Shown: positions 34,180 to 43,805 of the stretch, piece by piece
Numbering within the stretch: position 1 is the stretch's first letter
Layout of the letters: the number at the start of each line of letters is the position of its first letter
From: JBBTTE01 sp038064375
GTDB taxonomy: Bacteria > Patescibacteriota > Saccharimonadia > Saccharimonadales > UBA4665
Assembly (NCBI GenBank): GCA_038064375.1
Contig: JBBTTF010000001.1
Location: 248,001-312,000 of the forward strand
Reading direction: 5' to 3'
Length of the DNA stretch: 64,000 bases
The notes under the pieces: generated by a model
The model's input: the letters and a program-made list of their open reading frames with translations, nothing else
What the model was told of the DNA's origin: nothing
The model's database searches: none
Translations under genes and position numbers: made by a program

Positions 34180-35616
34180 ATGGCACAAACAGCAAAGGCA
34201 CCAAATGTGCCGCTGAAGCAATTCAAGCGAACCAAAATTATTGCCACAGTTGGACCATCAACTGATAGCTACGAGGCTATCCTTGGCCTGATTAAGGCTG
34301 GTGCCAATGGAATTCGTCTTAACTTTAGCCACGGCACTAACCCAGAGCGAACAAGGCAGATCAAATGGATTCGTAAGGCGAGCGCTGAGGCCGGCAAGCC
34401 TGTAGCTATAATTCAAGACTTGCAAGGGCCCAAGATAAGACTTGGTGATTTTGACGGCATTGCGAACGTTAAGAAAGGCAAGGGACTGAGCTTTGGCTAT
34501 CAGGCCGATTATGCCACAACGGGACACCTACCAACTCAATATGATCTGAGCAAAAAGGTTAAACGGGGTGAGCGAATTCAGCTCTATGATGGCAAGGTTC
34601 ACACGGTTGTTACAAGTGTTCGCGACGGAATTGTCTATGTTGAGGCCGAGAACGACGGCATACTTATCAAGCGCAAGGGCATGAACCTGCCCGATACCGA
34701 CTTTGCTGGTGACATAATAACTTCCAAAGACCGGGCCGATTTGGTTTATGGCTCATCACAGGATATCGATTACGTGGCTCTGAGCTTTGTTCAGACTGCT
34801 CATGACATTGAGCGACTTAAGACCTTGCTTAGGAGTATGAACAGCACCGTAAAAGTCATTGCCAAGATTGAGACCAAAGCCGCTGTCGATAACATTGACG
34901 AGATTATTCAGGCTAGCGATGTCGTCATGATTGCTCGTGGTGATCTTGCGGTCGAGACTGCGTCAGAGAGCGTGCCAATTGTTCAGCGCAAGATTATTGG
35001 TCTCGGTCTACGTTATGCCACTCCGACGATCGTAGCTACCCAAATGCTGGCTAGTATGAGTGATTCGCCGGAGGCAACTAGAGCTGAAGTCTCTGATGTC
35101 GCTACAGCCGTAATTGTTGGCGCTGATTGCGTAATGCTTAGTGACGAGACAGCCAGCGGCAAGTATCCATTGGAGGCGGCTAAGGCCATGAAGCGCATTA
35201 TTTTATATACCGAGGCCCATATGCCGCTCAAGGTTAGCTTCTTGGGCAATGATGAAGTCCGCAGTCACCAAGCATCAATTAGCAAGGCAGTAATCAGTCT
35301 TGCCGAAGATGTTGCAGCTAAGGCTATCGTTGTTGAGACCAAGTCTGGTGCCACAGCGCTTCAGTTGGCAGCTCACCGTGCGGCTATTCCGCTGATTGCT
35401 GTTGCTAGCGAGAAGCGGGTTGCTCAGCAATTAGCAATTACCTATGGAGCCAAGAGTTACGTTCAACCTGCAGCTCACAATACTGCTGTTAAAGTGACGG
35501 ATTGGCTTCAGCAGAACAAACAGCTCAAAAAAGGTGACATTGTCGTTACCGCTTCCGGACGTCATCCAGGTGTAGTGGGCACGACTGACACAATCAAAGT
35601 TCGCGTGCTAGAATAA
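34180..35616 (+). CDS. pyk: Pyruvate kinase
   Basis: Converts PEP and ADP to pyruvate and ATP. TKIIATVGPSTDS start, RLNFSHG, the catalytic lysine region KVIAKIETKAAVDNIDEI, ARGDLAVE, and ATQMLASM are present, with a full C-terminal allosteric domain. 478 residues, usual length. First gene of a pyk-pgk-tpiA set (20- and 23-nt gaps), an ATP-yielding block of lower glycolysis. Confidence 0.97.
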   Translation: MAQTAKAPNVPLKQFKRTKIIATVGPSTDSYEAILGLIKAGANGIRLNFSHGTNPERTRQIKWIRKASAEAGKPVAIIQDLQGPKIRLGDFDGIANVKKGKGLSFGYQADYATTGHLPTQYDLSKKVKRGERIQLYDGKVHTVVTSVRDGIVYVEAENDGILIKRKGMNLPDTDFAGDIITSKDRADLVYGSSQDIDYVALSFVQTAHDIERLKTLLRSMNSTVKVIAKIETKAAVDNIDEIIQASDVVMIARGDLAVETASESVPIVQRKIIGLGLRYATPTIVATQMLASMSDSPEATRAEVSDVATAVIVGADCVMLSDETASGKYPLEAAKAMKRIILYTEAHMPLKVSFLGNDEVRSHQASISKAVISLAEDVAAKAIVVETKSGATALQLAAHRAAIPLIAVASEKRVAQQLAITYGAKSYVQPAAHNTAVKVTDWLQQNKQLKKGDIVVTASGRHPGVVGTTDTIKVRVLE

Positions 35617-35636
35617 GCTTATAAATAAGGGGTGGA

Positions 35637-36920
35637 ATGTTTAGCAAACAAACAATTCGTGACATTGATCTAGGGGGCAAAACAGTTCTGCTCAGAGCCG
35701 ACTATAACGTTCCTGTTAAAGACGGCAAGATTACTGATGACTATCGAATTAAGCAGTCCTTGCCAACTATCGAGTACTTGCTTGATCAAAAAGTTAAACT
35801 GATTATTTGCTCGCACCTTGGACGGCCGACTGGGCCTAAGGATACTGCTAACAGCCTGTTTCCGGTTGCTAAGCGGCTGCAACAATTGCTAGATAAACCA
35901 GTAGAGTTTGCGACTGATTGTGTTGGTGAAGTTGCCCAAAAAGCAGTCGAAGGCCTTGATCAGGGACAAGTGCTATTGCTAGAGAATTTGCGCTTTCACG
36001 ATGAAGAAAAGGCCAATGATGACGATTTTGCCAAGCAGCTGGCTAGTCTAGCAGAGGTCTTTGTTCAAGATGGCTTTGGAGTGGTTCATCGTAAGGATGC
36101 TAGCACTGACGCAGTCACTAATCACTTACCAAGTGTCGCAGGATTGCTGCTAGAAAAAGAAGTTACAACTATCAGCGACGCCATGGAAAAGCCCAAGCGG
36201 CCCCTGATGGCTATAGTTGGTGGTGCCAAAATTGCTGACAAAATTGATATCCTAAATCGTTTTATAGATATTGCTGATTTTGTAGCCGTTGGCGGCGCCA
36301 TGGCTAATACTTTCTTGGCAGCGCGTGGCATTGACGTAGCTGAGAGCCTTTACGACAAAGATAATCTTAAGCTCGCTAAAGATATATTGCACAAAGCCGA
36401 AAAAGAATCTAAGAAGCGTGACTTCGTTTTTGCCGTTCCTCACGACGCAGTGGTTGCCGAAACCATAGATAAAACCGCCGACACTAGAATCGTCGAATTC
36501 ACCACCCATACCATGGCCGACATCGAGAACTACCCCAAAAGGCCGCCTGCTAAAGCTAGCAAACTACACGCCAAAGAGAAGATCCTAGATATCGGCCCGT
36601 TCAGCGCCTCATTTATTGCTGGTGCAATCCAGCTATCAGAAACAGTCGTCTGGAACGGCACCATGGGCGTTACCGAGACAGAAGGCTTGCAGGGACCAAT
36701 AGGGCCATTCGCTCACGGTACGCAAACTGTAGTAGAAGCGTTGCTAGGGGAGCTTGGCCACAAACCCTTCACTGTGGTCGGCGGCGGCGACACCGTAGGC
36801 TATGTTGAGTCGCGCAATTTGGTCGGCCTGTTTGGACATGTTTCGACCGGCGGTGGCGCCAGTCTAGAGCTAATGAGCGGTCGCAAACTGCCCGGAGTGG
36901 AAGCCTTACAGAGTAAATAG
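35637..36920 (+). CDS. pgk: Phosphoglycerate kinase
   Basis: Transfers phosphate from 1,3-bisphosphoglycerate to ADP. Substrate-binding LLRADYNVPVKDGKITDDYRI, SHLGRP, and nucleotide-binding GGAKIADKIDIL and VGGGDTVGYVE match. 427 residues, slightly longer than the typical 400. GGGGTGGA precedes the ATG. Cotranscribed with pyk and tpiA. Confidence 0.97.
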   Translation: MFSKQTIRDIDLGGKTVLLRADYNVPVKDGKITDDYRIKQSLPTIEYLLDQKVKLIICSHLGRPTGPKDTANSLFPVAKRLQQLLDKPVEFATDCVGEVAQKAVEGLDQGQVLLLENLRFHDEEKANDDDFAKQLASLAEVFVQDGFGVVHRKDASTDAVTNHLPSVAGLLLEKEVTTISDAMEKPKRPLMAIVGGAKIADKIDILNRFIDIADFVAVGGAMANTFLAARGIDVAESLYDKDNLKLAKDILHKAEKESKKRDFVFAVPHDAVVAETIDKTADTRIVEFTTHTMADIENYPKRPPAKASKLHAKEKILDIGPFSASFIAGAIQLSETVVWNGTMGVTETEGLQGPIGPFAHGTQTVVEALLGELGHKPFTVVGGGDTVGYVESRNLVGLFGHVSTGGGASLELMSGRKLPGVEALQSK

Positions 36921-36943
36921 GGTACAATGAGAACATAAGCAGT

Positions 36944-37744
36944 ATGAAACGCACTCTAATCGTCGGTAACTGGAAGATGAACCTCAATACGCATGAGGCT
37001 AGTTTGTTGGTCAAGCGGCTCAACGACAAGATTCAGGTGCACCGTGACGTCGAGGTTGTGTTAGCACCTTCTTTATTAACCCTGCAGCCAATTAGCCTCG
37101 AGATTGACCGTCGCAAGTTTCGTCTAGCTGCACAGAACGCATATTATAAGGACGAAGGTGCATATACCGGTGAAGTTAGCTTTACGATGCTGAGAGACCT
37201 AGTCAATTACGTCATTATTGGCCACTCGGAGAGACGAATATATTTTGAAGAGAGCCTCGAGCTGATTCGCGACAAGGTTCAGGCGGCTGTCCGAAATGGC
37301 ATCACCCCAATTCTGTGCGTTGGCGAAACGCAAAACCAAAGGGCGGCTGGCGAGACCAGTCGTGTTGTTCACGACCAAGTAGTAACGGCGTTATCCAATC
37401 TAACCGCCGAAGAAGTCGAAGGCATCGTCATAGCTTACGAGCCGGTTTGGGCAATCAGCACCTTTGGTGGTCAAGTCGCTAAGCCGGATGACATGGAGAA
37501 GGTTCTTAAGCTGATTCGTCATCAGATTACGGAACTTTATGGTGACAAGGCAGCTGCGTCGGTGCGTTTAATCTATGGTGGTAGCGTTAAAGGTGACACC
37601 GCATCTGGGTATCTAGCATTAGAAGATTGTGACGGCCTTTTGCCCGGCAGCGCCAGCCTCAATTATCACCAGTTCCCAGATATTGTTGCAGCAGCTTACC
37701 GCCAAACACGTGGCGCAGGTGATGAGGAAAAATCAAATGGCTGA
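36944..37744 (+). CDS. tpiA: Triosephosphate isomerase
   Basis: Interconverts dihydroxyacetone phosphate and glyceraldehyde 3-phosphate. Catalytic N/K in GNWKMN, histidine in GHSERR, glutamate in AYEPVWAIST, phosphate loop YGGSVK. 266 residues including a short charged tail. AYEPVWAIST replaces the common AIGTG. A TACAAT -10 lies 15 nt upstream, so internal transcription may add to the operon. Overlaps the next gene by 8 nt. Confidence 0.96.
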   Translation: MKRTLIVGNWKMNLNTHEASLLVKRLNDKIQVHRDVEVVLAPSLLTLQPISLEIDRRKFRLAAQNAYYKDEGAYTGEVSFTMLRDLVNYVIIGHSERRIYFEESLELIRDKVQAAVRNGITPILCVGETQNQRAAGETSRVVHDQVVTALSNLTAEEVEGIVIAYEPVWAISTFGGQVAKPDDMEKVLKLIRHQITELYGDKAAASVRLIYGGSVKGDTASGYLALEDCDGLLPGSASLNYHQFPDIVAAAYRQTRGAGDEEKSNG

Positions 37745-38384
37745 AAAGTCTAAGTCTAGCTCCAAGCCAATTGTTGACGTAGCTCATCCCAATAAGTCAG
37801 CACCATCACAGAACTCCAAGTCCGTGATTGTCAGCAATCGACCAATGCTCAAAGATCCTATGGTAATAGATCAGGAAGATCTAGAAATTACCACGCTAGA
37901 AGAGAAGAAGCCGGAGTCGACAATAACCGAAATTGCCGCAATAGCCGCGGCTGACAAACCAGCCAAACCAGAAGATAAGCCAGCTGAGGACAAAGACGCC
38001 AAAGAAGACGAGCCCCAGCCCGAAAAAGAAGAACCAAAGCCCGAGCCAGCCAAACCAGATAAGATAGCAGACCCTGTCGCTGATGACACAAAAACCGACG
38101 AGACTGATACAAAAGAAGAAGACCAAGACACCGCTCCAGAAAACCAGCTAGACATAGATGCCTCAAAAGAAGCCGAACACGAAGCGGCTGTCCAAAAGCT
38201 CAGTGAAAGCAAGAAGTATTTCTTGCCGATTAACGCAGTTGAACAGCGCAAATCTAAGCAATTTGTGATTCTTGGCGTAGTCTTGAGCGTTATATTGGCT
38301 TTGGCATGGGTCAACATTGCACTTGACGCCGGTCTTATCAAAATCCCCGGCATCAAGCCAGTTACCCACTTTTTCTCGAACTAA
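37737..38384 (+). CDS. C-terminally anchored membrane protein with acidic/Pro linker
   Basis: 215 residues: a Ser/Lys N-terminus, about 100 residues rich in Lys/Glu/Pro/Asp (disordered), a conserved-looking segment SESKKYFLPINAVEQRKSK, one TM helix (VILGVVLSVILALAWVNIAL) and a short tail. ATG 37737 overlaps the tpiA stop; the longer frame from 37629 lies inside tpiA and is unlikely. Topology suggests a cytoplasmic disordered arm on the membrane. Function unknown. Confidence 0.6.
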   Translation: MAEKSKSSSKPIVDVAHPNKSAPSQNSKSVIVSNRPMLKDPMVIDQEDLEITTLEEKKPESTITEIAAIAAADKPAKPEDKPAEDKDAKEDEPQPEKEEPKPEPAKPDKIADPVADDTKTDETDTKEEDQDTAPENQLDIDASKEAEHEAAVQKLSESKKYFLPINAVEQRKSKQFVILGVVLSVILALAWVNIALDAGLIKIPGIKPVTHFFSN

Positions 38385-38426
38385 GTTACAACAGCCCAGA
38401 ACCACCTTTACTGATAGAATAGTAAG

Positions 38427-40604
38427 GTGTTAGAAGACTTACTTAAGGGCTTAAATCCAGAGCAGCGACGCGCTGTCGAGACAACCGAGGGACCACTGTT
38501 AATTCAGGCCGGTGCAGGGTCGGGTAAGACCATGACGCTGACTCGTCGCATCGCTTATCTGATCGCTACTCATAAGGCCACGCCGTTCAACATCTTGGCC
38601 GTGACTTTTACCAATAAGGCTGCCAAAGAAATGCGTGGCCGTGTCGCTCAGCTACTTGGTGAGAATGCCGAAAATCGTGGCTTCATGCCCTACATGGGAA
38701 CTTTTCATGGTATTTGTGTACGTTTGTTGCGACAGGATGGCGAATCGATCGGTATACCGCGTAGCTTTGTTATTTTTGATGAGTCGGATCGACAGGCAGC
38801 TGTTAAGCAGGCCAGCAAGCAACTTATGTTAGACGAAAAAGCTTTTCCGGCTCGTTTGCTCAGCGGATTAATTAGCAGTGCCAAAAACGAGATGTTGTCT
38901 CCGCAAGAGTATTCTGGTACGGCCAATAGTCCGGCTCAGCAGGCTGCCGCCAAAGTCTATCCGCATTACCAAAAGTCGCTAAAGGACGCTTCGGCCTTAG
39001 ACTTTGACGATCTTATTAATAAAACGGTCGAAATGTTTAAGACCCAGCCAGAAATACGCAAAAAGTGGCAACAGCAGTTTAAGTACATCATGATAGACGA
39101 GTATCAAGATACCAACGCGGCTCAATATCAATTAGTTAACATGTTAACCAATGATGATAATAACATCGCAGTAGTCGGTGACGACTGGCAAAGTATTTAT
39201 AGTTGGCGTGGCGCTGACTTCCGCAACATTCTTAAGTTTGAGAAGGATTTTAAAGACTGCACTATCATCAAGCTCGAGCAAAATTATCGTAGTACCAAAA
39301 ATATTCTGGATGCGGCGCACGCTGTTATCACCAAAAACGCCCAACGCAGTGATAAGCAGCTCTGGACAGATGAGGGCAGCGGCATGCCAGTGCAAATGCT
39401 GCAGGTTAGCGGCGAGCGTGGCGAGGGCGAAGCGATTATTAGACGAATCCGAATGGCAATTGACAGCGGTAAGCGCCGCTACAGTCACTATGCTGTTCTG
39501 TATCGAACCAACGCTCAGAGTCGTTCTGTCGAAGAGGCCTTTGTGCATTACGGCATACCTTACCGTGTAGTTGGTGGTACGCGCTTTTATGACCGCAAAG
39601 AAATCAAAGACGTCATTGCCTACTTGCGTCTTATTTTTCAGCCGGAGGATCGCGTTAGCTTTGAGCGAGTGGTTAACGTGCCGGCCCGTGGTGTTGGAGC
39701 TAAGAGCATTGCCAATTTCTTTGCTTGGAAGAATGCTGAGAATCTTTCAATTCTGCAAGCATTGCAACAGGCTGACTCGTGCGGTGATCTAACGCCAAAG
39801 GCCCGAAAATCACTGAGCGAACTTGGCGATATCTTGGCCAGTCTGCGGGAGGTTAGTGAGGATGCTTCGGTCTCCGGACTGATCGATTCATTGCTTCGCC
39901 GGATAGATTACTTGCACTATCTCGATGATGGTTCGGCACAGGGCGAAGCTAGACAAGAGAACGTTAAAGAATTATTAAGTGTGGCCCGTGAGTATCAGGA
40001 CGAAGGTTTGGCTGGCTTTTTGGAGGAGGTCGCGCTAGTTAGCGATCTCGATAGCGCAGACTTTAATGGGGACGCCGTGACTCTCATGACACTGCATGCG
40101 GCCAAAGGTTTGGAGTTCCCAGTTGTCTTTATGACCGGAATGGAAGAGTCTATCTTCCCACACTCCCGAGCCTTGTATGACCAAAGCGAGATGGAGGAAG
40201 AGCGCCGTCTCTGCTACGTTGGCATGACTCGTGCCCGCCAAGAGCTATACATGTCCTACGCCTCCAGTCGAATGCTCTACGGCGGTGTCCAGCACAACCC
40301 ACCTAGTCGGTTTTTGTCTGAGATAGATGGTGAGTTTCAATCAGCCACAGGTTTTGAATCGTATGGCCGTGAGCCCGCGCCCTCTACGGCCTCAAGTTTT
40401 GGTTTGCTCGGGCCAACGCCTCAGGTTGCGCCAACCGCTGAACCGCGCTATGTACCCGACCTTAACGAGGGAGATGGTGTCAGGCATCAAGTATTCGGAG
40501 TTGGTACCGTGATGGAGATTGATGGCGATAATGCGGTGATTTACTTTAAGGGCAAGGGCACACGTAAGCTCAACATTAGCTTTGCGCCGCTCGAAAAGGT
40601 CTAG
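38427..40604 (+). CDS. UvrD/PcrA-type ATP-dependent DNA helicase
   Basis: 725-residue SF1A helicase acting in repair and replication. Q motif LNPEQRRAVE, Walker A QAGAGSGKT, TFTNKAAKEM (Ia), DEYQDTN (II), GDDWQSIYSWRGAD (III), QNYRSTKN (IV), MTLHAAKGLEF (V), and VGMTRARQEL (VI) are all present. The C-terminus ends with a PcrA-like RNA polymerase-interacting fold (GVRHQVFGVGTVMEI). Start is GTG, with TGATAGAAT ending 6 nt before it. Confidence 0.95.
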   Translation: MLEDLLKGLNPEQRRAVETTEGPLLIQAGAGSGKTMTLTRRIAYLIATHKATPFNILAVTFTNKAAKEMRGRVAQLLGENAENRGFMPYMGTFHGICVRLLRQDGESIGIPRSFVIFDESDRQAAVKQASKQLMLDEKAFPARLLSGLISSAKNEMLSPQEYSGTANSPAQQAAAKVYPHYQKSLKDASALDFDDLINKTVEMFKTQPEIRKKWQQQFKYIMIDEYQDTNAAQYQLVNMLTNDDNNIAVVGDDWQSIYSWRGADFRNILKFEKDFKDCTIIKLEQNYRSTKNILDAAHAVITKNAQRSDKQLWTDEGSGMPVQMLQVSGERGEGEAIIRRIRMAIDSGKRRYSHYAVLYRTNAQSRSVEEAFVHYGIPYRVVGGTRFYDRKEIKDVIAYLRLIFQPEDRVSFERVVNVPARGVGAKSIANFFAWKNAENLSILQALQQADSCGDLTPKARKSLSELGDILASLREVSEDASVSGLIDSLLRRIDYLHYLDDGSAQGEARQENVKELLSVAREYQDEGLAGFLEEVALVSDLDSADFNGDAVTLMTLHAAKGLEFPVVFMTGMEESIFPHSRALYDQSEMEEERRLCYVGMTRARQELYMSYASSRMLYGGVQHNPPSRFLSEIDGEFQSATGFESYGREPAPSTASSFGLLGPTPQVAPTAEPRYVPDLNEGDGVRHQVFGVGTVMEIDGDNAVIYFKGKGTRKLNISFAPLEKV

Positions 40605-40699
40605 TCTACCCCGCTCAAGGTGTTTTTGGTACAATAGAACAATCGGTTTAGGGCAAAAAGACTATTACTTTCCGATAAATTGCTCAATCCGTGATACTT

Positions 40700-41986
40700 A
40701 TGCGTAATAAATTTGAGAACTTCCATATTAGATTCGTACACTTTCGTCGGGTTAAGTTGCCGAGGCGAGTTCGCAAGTTTAAGCTGATGAGTCGGCATCC
40801 TTTTGCCGTGCCATTTATAACAATTACCGCGCTTGTCGTGCTGACTGGGGGTGTTTACTTCGCGGCTAGCCATACAAACAAACTGCCGCGACCGCATGAC
40901 GCTAAGATTGTAATTATTTCGCATGATCATGAGCAACAAACGGTGCCAACCAAGGAGGCGACTGTCGGAAGCTTGCTCCAGAAGCTCAAAATAACTCTCA
41001 ATGAGGGCGATGTAGTCGAGCCGGCCCAGACAACACCAATTACGCAAGACCAATTCCGTATCAATGTTTACCGAGCGGTGCCGGTTCAGATCATTGATGG
41101 CGGCACTAAGACATATGCCTTTAGCGCTTCCAAGACGCCCCGAGCAATTGCACAGCAGGCTGGCGCTTCACTTTTCCCAGAGGACAACCTCGTAACGGTG
41201 CCTAGCGATAACTTCTTGGCTGGTGGATCGATTGGCGAACAGGTGATTGTTGATCGTGCGACACCCGTTAATGTTGACCTTTACGGCACACAAGTCGTAC
41301 TAAGAACTCACGCTAAGACGGTCGCTGGGCTAATAAAAGAAAAGAAAATTAAGCTGGCGCCAAAGGATCAAATCGTACCGGCTCTTGATACGCCTATTAC
41401 GCCCGACCAAAAGTTGTCATTCATCCGTACGGGCACCAAGACGGAGACGGTCACTGAGACGATCGCTACGCCAATTCAGACAATTAATGATGCGTCGTTA
41501 GCCTATGGAACCAGTGCCATAAGGCAGCAAGGTGCATCCGGTCAGCAAATTGTAACTTACCAAATCACAATAGTGAATAACGTGGAGACGGGTCGCAGCA
41601 TCATTCAAAAAGTGGTTACCAAAGCGGCTGTTACTCAAGTTATGGTTGTCGGAACTTCGCTTAGCGGTATTAAGGGTGACATGGCTCTAGCTGGTATTTC
41701 GCCTGCCGATTACGTTTACGCCGACTACATTATCAGCCATGAGTCCGGCTGGTGCCCTACCAAATCATATGGTCAATACGGTGGCTGTCCACCATTCTCC
41801 GCCTCCACCAACACTAGCAAGCCGTATGGGCTATGTCAGGCGTACCCAGGTACTAAAATGGCTAGTGCTGGTGCCGACTGGGCAACCAACCCGATTACTC
41901 AACTTAAGTGGTGCACAGGCTATGCAAGTCGTTATGGTGGTTGGGCTGGTGCTTACTCACACTGGTTAAGCGCCCATAGTTGGTAG
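40700..41986 (+). CDS. Rpf/YabE-like cell-wall protein with G5 domain
   Basis: About 428 residues. A basic N-terminus with TM helix (about 40-60), DUF348 repeats (TVPTKEATVGSLLQKLKIT; FSASKTPRAIAQQAGAS; VVLRTHAKTVAGLIKEKKI), a G5 domain (near FIRTGTKTETVTETIATP), and a C-terminal transglycosylase-like domain with the acid in IISHESGWCP and cysteines that may pair. Same layout as YabE and resuscitation-promoting factors, which cleave peptidoglycan. GTG at 40691 is an alternative start. Next to it is rsmA, often its neighbour in Gram-positives. Confidence 0.88.
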   Translation: MRNKFENFHIRFVHFRRVKLPRRVRKFKLMSRHPFAVPFITITALVVLTGGVYFAASHTNKLPRPHDAKIVIISHDHEQQTVPTKEATVGSLLQKLKITLNEGDVVEPAQTTPITQDQFRINVYRAVPVQIIDGGTKTYAFSASKTPRAIAQQAGASLFPEDNLVTVPSDNFLAGGSIGEQVIVDRATPVNVDLYGTQVVLRTHAKTVAGLIKEKKIKLAPKDQIVPALDTPITPDQKLSFIRTGTKTETVTETIATPIQTINDASLAYGTSAIRQQGASGQQIVTYQITIVNNVETGRSIIQKVVTKAAVTQVMVVGTSLSGIKGDMALAGISPADYVYADYIISHESGWCPTKSYGQYGGCPPFSASTNTSKPYGLCQAYPGTKMASAGADWATNPITQLKWCTGYASRYGGWAGAYSHWLSAHSW

Positions 41987-41991
41987 CCAAT

Positions 41992-42774
41992 ATGTCAGAT
42001 ACTTTTGCCAAAAAATCACTCGGTCAACACTGGCTGAATGACGAAGTCAGCCTCGAAGCTATGTGCGTTGCGGCCGATGTCGATGCTAAAGACGTGGTGC
42101 TAGAAGTTGGCCCCGGACTAGGCTCTCTAACTACTCTGTTGGTCAAAAAAGCCAAGCAAGTGATCGCCATAGAATTTGACCCAAATCTGGCAGTTAGTTT
42201 GCCTAGGCGTATCGCAGCCGATAACCTAGAAGTCCGACAGCAAGATATTCTGGACTTCGACTTCACCAGCATGCCGGCTGATTATAAGGTCGTTGCCAAC
42301 ATTCCGTACTACCTCACTAGTCATTTGATTCGTGTGATTAGTGAGACGACCAACCAGCCATCTACGGCCGTTTTGCTGGTTCAAAAGGAAGTCGCACAGC
42401 GTGTGGCAGCTCGAGCCGGCGACATGTCGCTACTCAGCGTCACAGCTCAGTACTATTGGCAGGTGAGTGTGGCCTTGGAGGTTCCAGCTAGATTGTTTAC
42501 GCCACCGCCCAAGGTAGATTCGCAGATTTTGGTACTAGAGCGCTTTGATAAACCACGCTTTCCAGATGTTGAGCCAAAAGACTTCTTTCGCCTTGTCAAA
42601 GCTGGCTTTAGTCAGCGCCGCAAAACGCTTCTTAACAGCTTGAGTGCCGGCCTAGGTCGCAGTCGTGATGAGGTTCAGGCCATCTGTGAGGCGGCATCGA
42701 TCGACTCCAAGCGTCGCCCCCAAACTCTCAGTCTCGACGAATGGCACTGCCTCTACAGCGCCTTACATACTTGA
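41992..42774 (+). CDS. rsmA: 16S rRNA dimethyladenosine transferase
   Basis: Dimethylates A1518/A1519 near the 3' end of 16S rRNA with SAM. KKSLGQHWLNDE, the SAM motif VLEVGPGLGSLT, NIPYYLTSHLI, and FSQRRKTLLNSL are family signatures. ATG 41992 gives 260 residues; the frame extends to 41980 but into the upstream gene. It sits downstream of the YabE-like gene. Confidence 0.95.
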   Translation: MSDTFAKKSLGQHWLNDEVSLEAMCVAADVDAKDVVLEVGPGLGSLTTLLVKKAKQVIAIEFDPNLAVSLPRRIAADNLEVRQQDILDFDFTSMPADYKVVANIPYYLTSHLIRVISETTNQPSTAVLLVQKEVAQRVAARAGDMSLLSVTAQYYWQVSVALEVPARLFTPPPKVDSQILVLERFDKPRFPDVEPKDFFRLVKAGFSQRRKTLLNSLSAGLGRSRDEVQAICEAASIDSKRRPQTLSLDEWHCLYSALHT

Positions 42775-42805
42775 TGTGTTAAGTATCTGCGACTAAACTG
42801 GAGGT

Positions 42806-43270
42806 ATGGGACCAACCAATAGCCTAACTTATCTAGTCCAACACATCGCTGCCGTTATCAATAAGCAGTCTGACCAAGTGCTTCAAGAACAGCTTGGAAT
42901 CGGCCTAAGCCAGTACAAAATACTGATGGTCTTAGAGTGGAATCCCCGCACAGGCCAGCGCGCCATTGCCGACAGCTTAGGCCAAAGCGAAGCCGGCATA
43001 AGTCGCCAAATCAAGCTACTTAAAGGCAAAGGCCTTTTGGTGTCTAAAGTTGATCCAGACAATCGCCGCAAACATATTACAGCGCCGACACCGCTAGGTA
43101 TGCAGATTACTGAGGCAGCAACTTCTATTTTGCGCCGTAGTTTTGGTCCAGAATTTGCCGTCATGGGCGAGGATCAATTGCTGCAGCTTATTACAGGCCT
43201 ACAGCAGCTCCACAAGATCGTTTGTCGTGCTGGCAAAGTCGGGGCTTGCGATCATCAGCTTGGGTTCTAA
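42806..43270 (+). CDS. MarR-family winged-helix regulator
   Basis: 154 residues. Helices before a winged helix: QYKILMVLEWNPRTGQRAIADSLGQSEAGISRQIKLLKGKGLLVSKVDPDNRRKHI matches the MarR recognition helix and wing (DxxNRR-like). A GGAGG ribosome site sits between a TAAACT box and the ATG. C-terminal Cys pair could be redox sensitive. Target gene unknown; tmRNA follows. Confidence 0.85.
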   Translation: MGPTNSLTYLVQHIAAVINKQSDQVLQEQLGIGLSQYKILMVLEWNPRTGQRAIADSLGQSEAGISRQIKLLKGKGLLVSKVDPDNRRKHITAPTPLGMQITEAATSILRRSFGPEFAVMGEDQLLQLITGLQQLHKIVCRAGKVGACDHQLGF

Positions 43271-43299
43271 CCTCGATGCTGGCATCGTATTGACATAAG

Positions 43300-43308
43300 T
43301 GGTATAAT
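43300..43308 (+). promoter_or_regulatory. Extended -10 promoter of tmRNA
   Basis: TGGTATAAT, an exact TGn extended -10 element with a poor -35, placing transcription start about 28 nt before the mature tmRNA 5' end. Confidence 0.65.
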
Positions 43309-43342
43309 ATATCTATCATCTGTCAAGATGGCAACTACGTAG

Positions 43343-43739
43343 GGGGCTGAATTTTAAGCTCGACGTTGGACTTTATCGGTTAGATCAGCAGGTCGCTTGT
43401 CAGCGTATAGACAACATTTTTAGATGCAACTTCTAAATTTAGCGAAGCAGTAGACAAGGCAATCGCTTTACGCGAAAGCCTGACTCTTAAGCCCGCAACA
43501 GTTTTAGCTTAAACCCTAAAACCGCGCTGAACATGACGCCAGATATTGCGAAAGCGCGCTATATCATCTGGATGCTCACGTTGAACTGTCCTAGCAACGT
43601 GCTAAGACTTTGGACTTAGAGGGATGGTTTTTTGGTCATTTACTGGCCAGACCTCGAAATTTTCTAAATGACCTACGCCTGTAGACGACTAACCAAGATA
43701 AACTGACGGACGCGGGGGCAGTACCCGCCAGCTCCTCCA
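43343..43739 (+). ncRNA. ssrA: tmRNA (ssrA)
   Basis: Rescues stalled ribosomes and tags the nascent peptide. 5' GGGGCTG pairs with 3' CAGCTCC before TCCA; the 5' end continues AATTTTAAGCTCGACG and the 3' T-arm is GCGGG-GGCAGTA-CCCGC, both tmRNA hallmarks. The likely resume codon is GCA at 43426 after TAGAT; the frame is open for 28 codons (ATSKF to ATVLA) to TAA at 43510. One-piece form, 397 nt. Confidence 0.93.
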
Positions 43740-43745
43740 AAAACG

Positions 43746-43769
43746 CATCAGCCTAGCTGGTGTTTTTTT
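43746..43769 (+). terminator. tmRNA terminator
   Basis: Stem CATCAGC-CTA-GCTGGTG followed by seven T. Confidence 0.9.
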
Positions 43770-43805
43770 GTTTAGGCGGCAATAAGTAATACAATATAGA
43801 CAGTT

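Noticed and set aside
37629..37736. N-terminal extension of the linker membrane protein
   Set aside because: It lies wholly inside tpiA in another frame, and ATG 37737 overlaps the tpiA stop as expected for coupling.
37871..38356. Long minus-strand ORFs opposite the acidic linker (Ser/Gly/Leu rich)
   Set aside because: They mirror the Lys/Glu/Pro codons of the linker; no start context, no family.
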